Positions 6,383-15,557 are shown, numbered from the stretch's first letter. The stretch: DNA of 34,456 nucleotides from Clostridiales bacterium (GCA_021201535.1 JAJQEU010000021.1:1-34456); one strand, 5' to 3'. Program-made: numbers and translations. The notes: generated by a model not told the origin, from the sequence alone.

Positions 6383-9028
6383 ATGGAGTTAAAGACATAT
6401 CAGAAAAAAGTGATGAAGGATCTGGTTTCTTACATGGATTCTCTGGATGCTGCACCGGGAATACATTCTGCTTGGTCTGATTATTGGATGAAGCAGGATG
6501 TCTGTATCGGATTTGGAGGTGTCCCAGGGTATGTGGATACGATATCCGGTGTGCCTCATGTGTGCATGAAGGTTCCGACCGGTGGGGGAAAGACATTTAT
6601 GGCCTGTGCTTCTTTGCATAAGATTTTCTCCAGGATGCCGGAATCAAAAGCGAAGGTGGTTGTATGGCTGGTGCCATCGGATCCGATTTTGGTTCAGACG
6701 ATCCGGACACTTTCTGACGTGAATCATGATTATCGCAAGCGCCTGGATGCTGATTTTGCAGGGCGTGTTGGTGTATACACGAAAGATATGCTGTTGAATG
6801 GACAGAATTTCTCGCCGGACACGGTACGCGAAATGCTGACAGTTTGCATTATGAGTTATGGGTCATTGCGTATTGACAGCCGCAAAAAGGATGTGCGTAA
6901 GGTCTATCAGGAAAATGGAAATCTTTTAAAATTTGCAGATTATTTTAACAGCAGAGATGTCCTTTTGGCAGATACTCCAGATACAGCGCTGATTCAGGTT
7001 TTGCGTCAAATGGAACCAGTTGTTGTAGTGGATGAAAGCCATAACGCGCAGTCGAATCTTAGTGTGGAAATGCTGGAACGATTGAATCCGTCCTTTATTC
7101 TCGATTTGACCGCAACACCAAAGAAAAACAGCAATATTATTTCTTACGTGGACGCGAGAGAATTGAAAAAAGAAAACATGGTGAAACTGCCGGTGATTGC
7201 GTATTTCAGAAATGACCGCCAGAGTGTAATTCAGGATGCCATCCAGTTTCGTGGCTATTTGGAAAGACAGGCTGAAACGGCGAGAGCAGGGGGCGGTGAG
7301 TATATCCGGCCGATTGTACTCTTCCAGGCACAGCCGAATACCAATGAGGATAGTGAAACCTTTGACAAGATAAAAAAGCTTTTGATGGATATGGGGATTC
7401 CGGAGGAAGAGATCGGGATAAAAACATCAAAAGTGGATGATATCAGTAAGTTGGATTTGATGAGTGAGGACTGCAGTATTCGGTATATTATTACAGTCAA
7501 TGCCCTGAAGGAGGGATGGGATTGTCCGTTTGCCTATATTTTGGCTTCTCTGGCCAATAAAACATCGAAGGTAGATGTGGAGCAGATTCTTGGGCGTGTG
7601 CTGAGACAGCCTTATACAAGAAAGCACGCGGGAACGCTTTTGAATTCGTCTTATGTATTTACCTGCTCCCGTGATTTCCGGGAGACGATAGACAGCATTC
7701 TGGCGGGACTAAATAATGCCGGTTTCAGTAGAAAAGACTTTCGGCTCGGTAGTTCAGAAGAATCAATGCAACAGGAGCCAGATGATGCTCCTGTAGGTAC
7801 ACAAATGACGGTGGATGATATCCCTGTGTCGGAAGTGGAAACGGCGGAAACAGGAGATACGGAGGATAGTTTTGATGATATTGATCCATCATCAGTAAAC
7901 ACTTCTCCGATATCTGATGATGGTGATGTTGATGTGGCGGTGGCAGATATCGCCGAGACAGCGGAACAGAGCGCGGCGGAATATGAGGAAGAATTTACAG
8001 AAGCGGAAACTGACAATGCCGGGTATACATGGGGAGAATTGGGATCTATGCTGAATCAGTACAGGATACAAACACAATACCGTGATGAGATAAAGAACCT
8101 GAAAATTCCTCAGTTCTTTGTGCAAACGGTACCTGATTTATTTGGAGACGAGTACGAAATGCTGGAGCCGGAAGCATTATCAGAGGGATTTTCTCTGTCA
8201 GGTCAGAATGCAGAGATTAATTTTGAGTTGGATTCCAGCCAGATATATAAGTTTGACATTGCAGAAGAAGGGGAAGCAGTTCCAAAATATAAAAAAGTAA
8301 AACAGGACAGCAGTGAATACATCAAAAATTTTATTTCGAGATATCCAGAAGAAAAACGTGTAAATCTCTGCGTGGATACAATTTGCTACCAGCTAAATAA
8401 GAATAACAGAATTCCGGGAGCTCATATTCTAGCATATGTTAAGCGGATAGTGGCTGCGATGGATAAGGATGATGTAGCTGCGATGCAGTCGAATGTGCCA
8501 ACGTATGCGTATAAAATTGGAAAAAAGATTGACTCTCTGGAAGAGGCCTACCGCGAGGAACAGTTTTATAAGTGGTTAGACGCAGGAAAAATCATTTGTC
8601 GGGAGGCATATGTATTCCCGGATGTGATTACATCGGCACAGGCGATTGATGCAGTTCCTTATTCTTTGTATGAAGCGGAAAAGGATGATATGAATCAGTT
8701 TGAACGGCGTGTGCTAGATGTGATTGTTGCCTTGAATAATGTGCGATGGTGGCACAGGATTATTGAGCGTAAGGGATTCCGCTTGAATGGGTTTATTAAT
8801 CATTATCCAGATTTTATCGTGATGACGAAGAAGGGGAATGTAGTTCTGGTAGAATCAAAGGGAGATTATCTGGACGGTGATGACAGTAAAACAAAGCTGA
8901 GCCTGGGACGATCATGGCAAGCTGCAGCAGGAGGCAGATACCGATATTTTATGGTGTTTAAGGACAAGGAAATTGGCAAGGGCTCTTATAAGCTGGATGA
9001 TTTTGTCGAGGTTATGAAGAACTTATAA
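6383..9028 (+). CDS. res: Type III-like restriction subunit (Res), DEAD/H helicase-nuclease
   Basis: This encodes 881 residues with a strong RBS (GAGGAGGGG). SF2 helicase motifs are Walker A PTGGGKT (65-71), DESH (217-220) and the arginine-finger motif QILGRVLRQPY near 400. The C-terminus carries a PD-(D/E)XK-like nuclease: YPDFIV then VVLVESKGD, about residues 808-827. This order matches type III Res proteins, which translocate or slide on DNA and cut after meeting a partner complex. Between helicase and nuclease lies an acidic, low-complexity stretch (about 470-555, rich in D, E, S, T) of unknown role. It is the last gene of the operon and is followed by a terminator at 9055-9082. Confidence 0.88.
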   Translation: MELKTYQKKVMKDLVSYMDSLDAAPGIHSAWSDYWMKQDVCIGFGGVPGYVDTISGVPHVCMKVPTGGGKTFMACASLHKIFSRMPESKAKVVVWLVPSDPILVQTIRTLSDVNHDYRKRLDADFAGRVGVYTKDMLLNGQNFSPDTVREMLTVCIMSYGSLRIDSRKKDVRKVYQENGNLLKFADYFNSRDVLLADTPDTALIQVLRQMEPVVVVDESHNAQSNLSVEMLERLNPSFILDLTATPKKNSNIISYVDARELKKENMVKLPVIAYFRNDRQSVIQDAIQFRGYLERQAETARAGGGEYIRPIVLFQAQPNTNEDSETFDKIKKLLMDMGIPEEEIGIKTSKVDDISKLDLMSEDCSIRYIITVNALKEGWDCPFAYILASLANKTSKVDVEQILGRVLRQPYTRKHAGTLLNSSYVFTCSRDFRETIDSILAGLNNAGFSRKDFRLGSSEESMQQEPDDAPVGTQMTVDDIPVSEVETAETGDTEDSFDDIDPSSVNTSPISDDGDVDVAVADIAETAEQSAAEYEEEFTEAETDNAGYTWGELGSMLNQYRIQTQYRDEIKNLKIPQFFVQTVPDLFGDEYEMLEPEALSEGFSLSGQNAEINFELDSSQIYKFDIAEEGEAVPKYKKVKQDSSEYIKNFISRYPEEKRVNLCVDTICYQLNKNNRIPGAHILAYVKRIVAAMDKDDVAAMQSNVPTYAYKIGKKIDSLEEAYREEQFYKWLDAGKIICREAYVFPDVITSAQAIDAVPYSLYEAEKDDMNQFERRVLDVIVALNNVRWWHRIIERKGFRLNGFINHYPDFIVMTKKGNVVLVESKGDYLDGDDSKTKLSLGRSWQAAAGGRYRYFMVFKDKEIGKGSYKLDDFVEVMKNL

Positions 9029-9054
9029 GTTGTTGTAAATGCAATGTCCCGAGG

Positions 9055-9082
9055 AGGACTGACCTGAAGGTTAGTCCTTTTT
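9055..9082 (+). terminator. Rho-independent terminator of the island operon
   Basis: A 10-bp stem (AGGACTGACC 9055-9064 with 9069-9078, one G-U pair) has a TGAA loop and is followed by five T. It begins 26 bases after the res stop codon. Its 3' arm and T-run are shared with the end of the polA remnant on the other strand. Confidence 0.8.
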
Positions 9083-9199
9083 GTAAAATTTAGTCTCATA
9101 TCCATCTCCGTGGCTCAGGATGTCCGGCATCCAGTCTGGCGAACGGCTTATGATTGAGCAGAAGGCATTCACGAAAATAGCTTTGTTGTATTCTATGAT
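9071..9199 (-). pseudogene. 3' fragment of a second phage DNA polymerase gene
   Basis: Read on the minus strand, this gives 42 codons and a TAA stop with no start or upstream body. The peptide contains SRSPDWM and GDGYET and ends FYKKD. It matches the C-terminus of the intact polymerase at 12290-14278 (which ends FYKKE), with about 28 of 42 residues identical by eye. At nucleotide level 9076-9173 matches 12295-12392 with about 12 differences. The divergence shows it came from a related phage and is not a recent copy of the neighbour. Homology stops abruptly near 9200. The rest of the gap to 9312 holds only AT-rich sequence and the RBS of the next gene. Confidence 0.85.
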
Positions 9200-9312
9200 T
9201 TTTATTTGCGCAACATTGTTTGGATGGAGAATGTGATATCGTTAAAAACCATATGAATCAAACAGCAGAAAAATCTTTTGAAAGGCTGCAATAATAGAGG
9301 GGAAGTGTTCCT

Positions 9313-12246
9313 ATGGGGAAGATAATTGATCAGTGGAATGGGCAGGTAGAAGACGCTAAAATAGAGTATGATTATGAACGAAAAAAAATAATTTCTGATG
9401 TCGGCTCAGATGTTCGTATCACAACAGATTTCCCTGATGTGGATTATGATAAAGCGGACAAAGCAGATTACATAGTTGCGGCTTCCTGTGGAGTTTTAAC
9501 CGGATTATTGGACTCTTTTTGGGGTGGAGAGTTTTCGCTTTCCACAGCGCAGGAATGGGGAAGATCTAAAGCAAACAGTTTTGTAATCAAAGTCGCTCAG
9601 ATGCGTGGTTACGGAAAGAGCGAACTTGATGGAGCAATACGTTTTCTGGAAAAAGATGCGCCTATTCCTTCTGATCAGTTGACACGAACATGGGGCGGAG
9701 GATTACAGCATCATTTTCGCGATTTTGCCCATCATGCATCTGTTGTGGGGCTTGTCTTTTCGGTGATGAGCCAGTTCACTGGTCTTTCATATGGAACTAA
9801 TACCGAGGGACGGTTTGAAATGCATGAATTATCCAGTAAGGATCTGATAGGAAAGACGTTTGAAGAGAAGCTGTTTAATGGAACCGTGATATGGGTGCTT
9901 CATCTGGTTAGCGATATGGCTGGTTCGAGTAGTAACGCCGGGAAGGGAACCGGTATTCCGGGACCGATACTTTCGCTTGCAAAAGAGCTCTCTGTTTTGC
10001 CTAAAATAAGAGACTTAAAGATGGAGTATAAGGGCAACGAGATCAACTTGTCAGTGATGCTTTCAAAGATTTTTAACGGGACAGCATTCTCACACTCTGG
10101 ACATGATGATGTAGTAAGATTTGATTTACGAACAGAAATGGGCATATATGCTTTTGGAGTAGCACAGAGTATACCTGTGGTTATTAACCAATGTATGGTT
10201 CGTGCCTTTTATTTTGTAAAGAGATTGTATATTGAAATCAGCAGAAAACAGATAAAGGGTATCAGGGATATCGCTAAACTTGAACCCGAGCATTTTCTGC
10301 CTTGGAATAACAAGTGCATTGTTAGAATGCTGACGATATCGAGTGGTGTTTTCTGCAGCGTTGACGTTTCGGATGCAGCTATCAGGTCATTTATAAGATC
10401 ACCACAGAATAAGTCGGAGTTTTTCTCTCAGTTCCTGCTGCGGATGAACTTTGTGGGGATTGGTAATTTTGTTGTGTCTATTAAGAATGATATTGCGGCA
10501 AATATATTCAGTGATAGCAAAGGGCTTTCTAATATTGATAAGGGAACAAATAGTGACAATAGTATTCCTGAAAATATAACAATAGACATTGCCGTTGAGA
10601 TTGATAACACGAGAATCTACGACTATGCATTTTATAGAATGTATGGTCATGTGAAAGAAACGAAAGAGAACTTCACTGCTGCCTATAATGTCAATGTGGG
10701 AATGGAGCGACGAATACTTCGGTTAGAAGATGATGAAACAGATTTGTTTAATTGTGTGGCATCAGCGAGCCAGCATGCGCTAATAGTAGAAACCGAGGAG
10801 TTAATGATGCGGCTATTTACATTATATGGCGTAGACTACATTGCTTTTGCAGGCGATTCTAAATATAAGTTTCATATGCCATTTTACAGGAATGAGAGCC
10901 GGGGAAGAATTGGCTATATCTTTTCAAGAAGCCTGATGGAGCGTATAAAATGGGAGACTATCAAAGAAGAGTACAATATTGATGGAATAAACGTAGTTGC
11001 GCTTGTTGAACTGGGAGAAAATTCTGAAACGCGTAATGCGATAATGGGAGAGGAAACAAGAAGATCCCAGGGCTTTGTACAATATATGCCGTTAAGGGAT
11101 TTGTTTGCGCTTATTTCGGATGATGAATACGATGTGTATATGAACTATGTGAATAAGTTCAATAAGGATATTTACAAGCTTATTGGCTACCGCACGATCG
11201 TTGTTCCGTCGGATAGTTCTTTAAAGACATTAAAAGCGGATATTGAAAATGAATTAAGAACAGCAGATTTTGACAGCCAGTTAATACATGAAGGGGTATA
11301 TAACAATCAGCTTCAAGTCATCCGGAATAATTTTTGGGAACGGGGGCTTTATCAGGCGCTTTTAAGTGACTGCTCTTTCGCTGAGAGTTTTATAAGCTCA
11401 GAATGGTATTATAAGACGCATGTGGAGTTCAGTGTACTGGAACAGACGGCGATTATTGCAGGGTATTTGAAGTCTGTAGAACAGCTGCTTTATGCCATAG
11501 TTCAATTATCAGAAGGTACAGGTAAACAGATAAAAAAGAAGGGCGGCGAAAGGGTTTTATATATTGATTTTACGGCAGAAAATGAACCATTCATTGATAG
11601 CACGCTTGGCTCCATAATAAGTTATGTGCGTCATTATTCGGATTTGTGGGAAGTAAATGCGTTCGTAAAAAATTTCGTAGTAAATAAGCTAAACGTTTAT
11701 CGTGAAAAATATAGAAATGACCATTTCCATAAAGATAATGTCAACAGCATTGAAGAAATTGAAGAGATAAGAGAGAATACAATTCTTCTGCATTATCTTC
11801 TGCTTGGCGCTATGAGGATTAAGGATGCTGATAAGAAAAAGCTTGGTATAGTAAATATTCCAGAAATAGTAGCAGAGGAAAAGAAAGATATTTCCTATGG
11901 GATATTTGAGGAATGGTTGAATAGGATAATAGGCGGAGATGTCCTGCTTCCGAAAACATCTAAGATTTATTTTCAGATAGGAGGCTGGGGAACTGACAAG
12001 TGGAAACTTGAATTTTCAACCGTTAGCGGCTTCAATGATCAAGGATTCCCGAAAAATATAAAATGGCCATATATCGGGGATGATTTAAAATGGGACAGAG
12101 TTCTTGAAGAAGATGCGATGGAAAAGAAAGTAATTTCATTTATCGAGGAATATTTGCAAAATGGTAAATATGCAGGAAACCTTAAAGCGTATAAAATGAT
12201 TTCTGCAGGATGGCTTGGATGTCCTCAAATTCTATATAAGCAATAA
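9313..12246 (+). CDS. Large protein of unknown function (977 residues)
   Basis: This is a complete reading frame of 977 codons with RBS GAGGGGAAG 8 bases before ATG. I do not recognise the family. A histidine-rich patch, GGGLQHHFRDFAHHASVV (about residues 127-145), leads into a hydrophobic segment (ASVVGLVFSVMSQF), and a Gly/Ser-rich stretch with GKGTGIPGP follows near 215. Another hydrophobic helix (IPVVINQCMVRAFYF) lies near 290. There is no signal peptide and no Walker A, HNH or PD-ExK motif that I can see. The C-terminal half is mixed alpha/beta and charged. It stands alone between the type III operon and convergent polA, is AT-rich like the island and is undamaged, all of which suits selected phage or element cargo. 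A defence role is a guess. Confidence 0.8.
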   Translation: MGKIIDQWNGQVEDAKIEYDYERKKIISDVGSDVRITTDFPDVDYDKADKADYIVAASCGVLTGLLDSFWGGEFSLSTAQEWGRSKANSFVIKVAQMRGYGKSELDGAIRFLEKDAPIPSDQLTRTWGGGLQHHFRDFAHHASVVGLVFSVMSQFTGLSYGTNTEGRFEMHELSSKDLIGKTFEEKLFNGTVIWVLHLVSDMAGSSSNAGKGTGIPGPILSLAKELSVLPKIRDLKMEYKGNEINLSVMLSKIFNGTAFSHSGHDDVVRFDLRTEMGIYAFGVAQSIPVVINQCMVRAFYFVKRLYIEISRKQIKGIRDIAKLEPEHFLPWNNKCIVRMLTISSGVFCSVDVSDAAIRSFIRSPQNKSEFFSQFLLRMNFVGIGNFVVSIKNDIAANIFSDSKGLSNIDKGTNSDNSIPENITIDIAVEIDNTRIYDYAFYRMYGHVKETKENFTAAYNVNVGMERRILRLEDDETDLFNCVASASQHALIVETEELMMRLFTLYGVDYIAFAGDSKYKFHMPFYRNESRGRIGYIFSRSLMERIKWETIKEEYNIDGINVVALVELGENSETRNAIMGEETRRSQGFVQYMPLRDLFALISDDEYDVYMNYVNKFNKDIYKLIGYRTIVVPSDSSLKTLKADIENELRTADFDSQLIHEGVYNNQLQVIRNNFWERGLYQALLSDCSFAESFISSEWYYKTHVEFSVLEQTAIIAGYLKSVEQLLYAIVQLSEGTGKQIKKKGGERVLYIDFTAENEPFIDSTLGSIISYVRHYSDLWEVNAFVKNFVVNKLNVYREKYRNDHFHKDNVNSIEEIEEIRENTILLHYLLLGAMRIKDADKKKLGIVNIPEIVAEEKKDISYGIFEEWLNRIIGGDVLLPKTSKIYFQIGGWGTDKWKLEFSTVSGFNDQGFPKNIKWPYIGDDLKWDRVLEEDAMEKKVISFIEEYLQNGKYAGNLKAYKMISAGWLGCPQILYKQ

Positions 12247-12250
12247 TCAG

Positions 12251-12284
12251 AAGCGGCTCTTCGTTGGTGTACGGGAGCCGCTTT
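12251..12284. terminator. Hairpin between convergent genes
   Basis: A 9-bp perfect stem AAGCGGCTC (12251-12259) / GAGCCGCTT (12275-12283) has a 15-base loop. It sits 4 bases after the stop of the 977-residue gene and just past the end of polA on the other strand. The T tract is short, so it is probably a weak or bidirectional terminator. Confidence 0.6.
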
Positions 12285-12289
12285 CGCTG

Positions 12290-14278
12290 TCATTCCTTTT
12301 TGTAAAATTGGGTTTCATATCCATCTCCGCGGATCAGGATGTCCGCCATCCAGTCTGGCGAACGGCTCATGATGGAGCAGATTGCGTCCACGGAGACACT
12401 TTGGCTGCATTCTATGATGACTTCGTCATGGACGTGGCCGCAGATGAAGCAGAAGGACAGGTTCTGCATGGCGAAGCAGAGAAGGTCGCGGGAGATTGCC
12501 TGGACGATATTTTCCACGAACTTCGGACCGTAGGATTCGATCCGCTGCCATTTTTTGTTGGAACCGACTCCCTCATAGGTGACGGATTCCCCGCCGAAGC
12601 GGTTTTCGCCCATCTTTGGCTTGACATAGGAGAGGGTGCGGCCGGACGGGAGATGGATGAAGAGCATCCCGCTTTTGTACTGGAAGCGGATGCCGCCCAC
12701 TTTCGTGGTGATTCGCTGTTTGACGGTGGTTTTGACTGCCGCGTCCACGTCCCACCAATACTGTACGATGTTCGGATTTGCGGAGCGCCACGCGTCCACC
12801 AGCGGCTGCAGTTCATCTTCGGCCAGTCCCATCTCCAAGGCGCCCATGGACTTGAGTGCGCCGACGGATCCGCCGTAGCCGAGGGCGAGCTCTGCGATCT
12901 TGCCTTTCTGGCGCAGATGGGAATTGACGCCGTGTTTCTCCACGGGGACGCCGAACATCTGGCTGGCGGAAGCACAGTAGATGTCTTTCCCTTCTGCGAA
13001 GACTTTGGATCGCCATTTCTCACCGGCAAGGTAGGAGAGGACGCGGGCTTCGATGGCGCTGTAGTCGCTGACCACAAATTTATATCCGAGACGGGGGATG
13101 AATGCCGTGCGGATCAGCTGGGAGAGCGTGTCCGGGATGTCGTCATACAGAAGCTTCAGGGGTTCATAATCTCCGGTGCGAACGAGTTCGCGGGCTTCCG
13201 CAAGGTCGGGCATGTGGTTCTGCGGGAGGTTCTGCAGCTGGATCAGGCGGCCGGCCCACCGCCCGGATCGGTTGGCACCGTAGAACTGGAACATCCCGTG
13301 CGCCCGCCCGTCGCGGCAGACGGCGTTCTTCATGGCCTGGTATTTTTTTACGGACGACTTTGCCAGCTGCAGCCGGAGCTGTAAGGCTTCCCGGATGGAT
13401 CCTTCCGTGTCCGGGATGAGCTTTGCCACGTCCTTTTTGCCGAGGGATTCTGTTTCTAGGCCGTTGGCGGAAAGCCATTGTTTCATCTGCGCGACGCTGT
13501 TGGGATTGTCGAGCGCTGTGAGATCCTGCATGGTTTCCATCAGGGCAGACCGGGAACGTGCGTCAAAGGCGATGGCGTTATTGACCACGTCCATGTCCAG
13601 CAGGATCCCGCGGTCATTGATTTCCTGATCCAGATGATATTCATCCCAGACCTGTTCCGGGACGGGATATTTTGACAGGCGCTTCTGGATGGACATTTCC
13701 ACTTCCATGTCGCGCAGGTTGTATTTTTTGAACAGATCCCATTTTTCCGGGGCATGGTGCGGGAGGTTCCGGGCGCGCCCGCCGTTTGCTTTGGTCGGTT
13801 TGCAAGGGGAGCAGAAGTAACGGATCAGGTCTTTGCCTTCCGTCAGCTTCTGGTTCTCCAGGCCGAGGACTGCGCCGGCCCCGGCGAGGTTCAGCGGCAG
13901 CCCCAGATAGGCAGACCAGATCATGGTGCATCTCCATGACGACGGATCCAGATAGCTGCCGGCCGGATCGCCGGGGATGCTGTAGCCTTTGAAATATTCC
14001 GGGCGGTGATTGTACAGCCAGTTGGAAAGACAGACGCGCTCAAAGGATGCGTTGAACGCCCATTTTATAACAGCATCATCCGCAAGGGCAGTGAGGATTT
14101 CATCCGGGATGGTATCGCCGCAGGCAAGGTCATAGATCGTGACGGGACCGCCGTTGACGGAAACGCCGAAAAGCAGGATTTCAAAATTTTCTGATTCCGC
14201 GTATTTGTACGCGCCGCATTTGGAGATATCCACGTCACTGTAGGTCTCCAGGTCGATTGATAGTTCTATTATTTTCAT
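12290..14278 (-). CDS. Phage family A DNA polymerase
   Basis: This encodes 662 residues. The N-terminal DEDD 3'-5' exonuclease starts with DLETYSDVD (D9, E11). The polymerase palm has motif A DYSAIEARVLSYLAGE at about 403-418, the O-helix region RQKGKIAELALGYGG (motif B), and motif C HDEV at about 617-620. There is no 5' nuclease domain, as in phage polymerases of this type. It is the last gene of the minus-strand replication operon (two small genes, DUF2800, DUF2815, unknown, polymerase) and converges with the 977-residue gene. RBS AAAGGA lies upstream of ATG. It should replicate the phage genome together with the primase/helicase at 17921. The sequence looks intact. Confidence 0.93.
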   Translation of the reverse strand: MKIIELSIDLETYSDVDISKCGAYKYAESENFEILLFGVSVNGGPVTIYDLACGDTIPDEILTALADDAVIKWAFNASFERVCLSNWLYNHRPEYFKGYSIPGDPAGSYLDPSSWRCTMIWSAYLGLPLNLAGAGAVLGLENQKLTEGKDLIRYFCSPCKPTKANGGRARNLPHHAPEKWDLFKKYNLRDMEVEMSIQKRLSKYPVPEQVWDEYHLDQEINDRGILLDMDVVNNAIAFDARSRSALMETMQDLTALDNPNSVAQMKQWLSANGLETESLGKKDVAKLIPDTEGSIREALQLRLQLAKSSVKKYQAMKNAVCRDGRAHGMFQFYGANRSGRWAGRLIQLQNLPQNHMPDLAEARELVRTGDYEPLKLLYDDIPDTLSQLIRTAFIPRLGYKFVVSDYSAIEARVLSYLAGEKWRSKVFAEGKDIYCASASQMFGVPVEKHGVNSHLRQKGKIAELALGYGGSVGALKSMGALEMGLAEDELQPLVDAWRSANPNIVQYWWDVDAAVKTTVKQRITTKVGGIRFQYKSGMLFIHLPSGRTLSYVKPKMGENRFGGESVTYEGVGSNKKWQRIESYGPKFVENIVQAISRDLLCFAMQNLSFCFICGHVHDEVIIECSQSVSVDAICSIMSRSPDWMADILIRGDGYETQFYKKE

Positions 14279-14346
14279 AGATTCTCATATCCTTTTCTTA
14301 TGCAGAATGGCAGCGGGCGGTGTGCCGGCTGCCAGTTCGTCTTTTT

Positions 14347-14904
14347 TTATCCAGTAATAAGATCATATTCAATGTCCACGAGGGACTTGAGGGCTTCTTC
14401 CTTATATACCGGTTCCTCGTTTGCCTCAGCAATGTTGTGGCGGGCTGTCTTTGGTTTGCCGCAGTAATTGTTATCCTGGAGAGATTCCACGTACTCCTGA
14501 AACAGCCGGTACTCATTCATCAGGATAATGGCGGGTGCGCGGAGTGCTTGGAGACGCTGGTTGCGGAGGTTCCTGCGGTAAACGCTGCGGAGAAAATACT
14601 GGATGTCGTACAGCGTGTCAAAATCATCACAGCAACAGAGGATGTCGTCCACGTTGATGCTCTTGACGGAGACATCCGGCAGCCCCAGGGACTGGCGGTA
14701 ATAGCAGACAGCTTCCGATCCATAGAGGAAAAAATCCGGAAGATTGGATCCCATTTTGTTTTGGACCAGGGTGAGGTCGGTCGATTCAGGAACCAGAACT
14801 TTCCTCATGCGGAGCAGGTCAATGGCTGTTTCTTTCTGTGTGCCGGTCATGTCGTCTAGGGAGTGCTGCAGGATTACAGGTTTAAACAGGTTGATATTAT
14901 CCAT
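14347..14904 (-). CDS. Conserved-looking phage protein of unknown function, possibly 3' frameshifted
   Basis: This encodes 185 residues, with GAAAGGA as RBS. It is mostly helical and charged, contains three adjacent cysteines (ILCCCDD), and has no motif I recognise. It lies between the DUF2815 and polymerase genes in the replication operon, so a replication role is likely by position only. After the stop TAA (14349-14347), inside a run of seven A on the coding strand, another frame continues without a start codon as a plausible 19-residue tail (KKDELAAGTPPAAILHKKRI) to a TGA near 14290. The gene may therefore have lost its natural C-terminus through a slip. Confidence 0.7.
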   Translation of the reverse strand: MDNINLFKPVILQHSLDDMTGTQKETAIDLLRMRKVLVPESTDLTLVQNKMGSNLPDFFLYGSEAVCYYRQSLGLPDVSVKSINVDDILCCCDDFDTLYDIQYFLRSVYRRNLRNQRLQALRAPAIILMNEYRLFQEYVESLQDNNYCGKPKTARHNIAEANEEPVYKEEALKSLVDIEYDLITG

Positions 14905-14981
14905 AATGGTTTTCCTTTCTGATGAGGGCGGCGGCAGTCGTTTCCGAACTGCCGCCGGTTGAGGGTGGTTTGTGTTACAGA

Positions 14982-15545
14982 TCAGTCGAGGAAATCATCC
15001 TCATCGTCGGTGTCGAAGTCGTCCTCTGCCCTGGAGCGGCCGCCGAGCGGTTCCCCGTCGGAAATCTTCTGCAGGTTGTTCAGGCCGCAGGCAATCTCTT
15101 TATTGCCGTTCGTGTTGAAGGCATACAGGTTGATGGATGCTCTGCCGTAGACGCCGGAATAGACTTCCGAACGCTCCAGGATCGGGTTGCGGTCCGCGTC
15201 CACGATGCCGGGCGCATTGGCGCTGTTAGCGTTGATGAAATAGCTGTTCTTATAGGCTTCATCGTCCGGGCGTTCCAGATCGCCGTCACGCAGCGGCGTC
15301 TTGATGATGGAGAGCGCGGGGACGGATTTCCCGTTGCCCTTCAGCTTGCTCTGGCCTTCCTCATAGGCTGCCTGGATCGCGGCCTTGATCTTCTCCACGG
15401 TCTTTGTGTCAGACTTCGGGATGATGAGGCTGACGCTGTACTTCGGCGCGCCGCCGTTGATGCTCTTCGGGTCCCAGACATTGGCATAGCTCCAGCGGGT
15501 TCTCGGTCCTGTAATCACTTTCGTCGGGTTCATAATCTTTGACAT
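14982..15545 (-). CDS. DUF2815 phage protein, probable single-strand DNA-binding protein
   Basis: This encodes 187 residues, with AGGAGGACAAG before ATG. The beginning (GPRTRWSYANVWDP) and the block KYSVSLIIPKSD are typical of DUF2815, a phage family with an OB-like fold seen beside DNA polymerase and DUF2800 genes. The C-terminus is strongly acidic (AEDDFDTDDEDDFLD), as in single-strand-binding proteins that use an acidic tail to recruit replication partners. The start lies 12 bases after the DUF2800 stop. The likely role is to coat ssDNA during phage replication or recombination. That is a family-level inference; the assignment to DUF2815 itself is firm. Confidence 0.88.
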   Translation of the reverse strand: MSKIMNPTKVITGPRTRWSYANVWDPKSINGGAPKYSVSLIIPKSDTKTVEKIKAAIQAAYEEGQSKLKGNGKSVPALSIIKTPLRDGDLERPDDEAYKNSYFINANSANAPGIVDADRNPILERSEVYSGVYGRASINLYAFNTNGNKEIACGLNNLQKISDGEPLGGRSRAEDDFDTDDEDDFLD

Positions 15546-15557
15546 AATCTTGTCCTC

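Noticed and set aside
12215-13384. 389-codon plus-strand open frame over the polymerase gene
   Set aside because: It is antisense to the well-supported polymerase, in GC-rich DNA where antisense frames stay open by codon bias, and has no recognisable motif or RBS.
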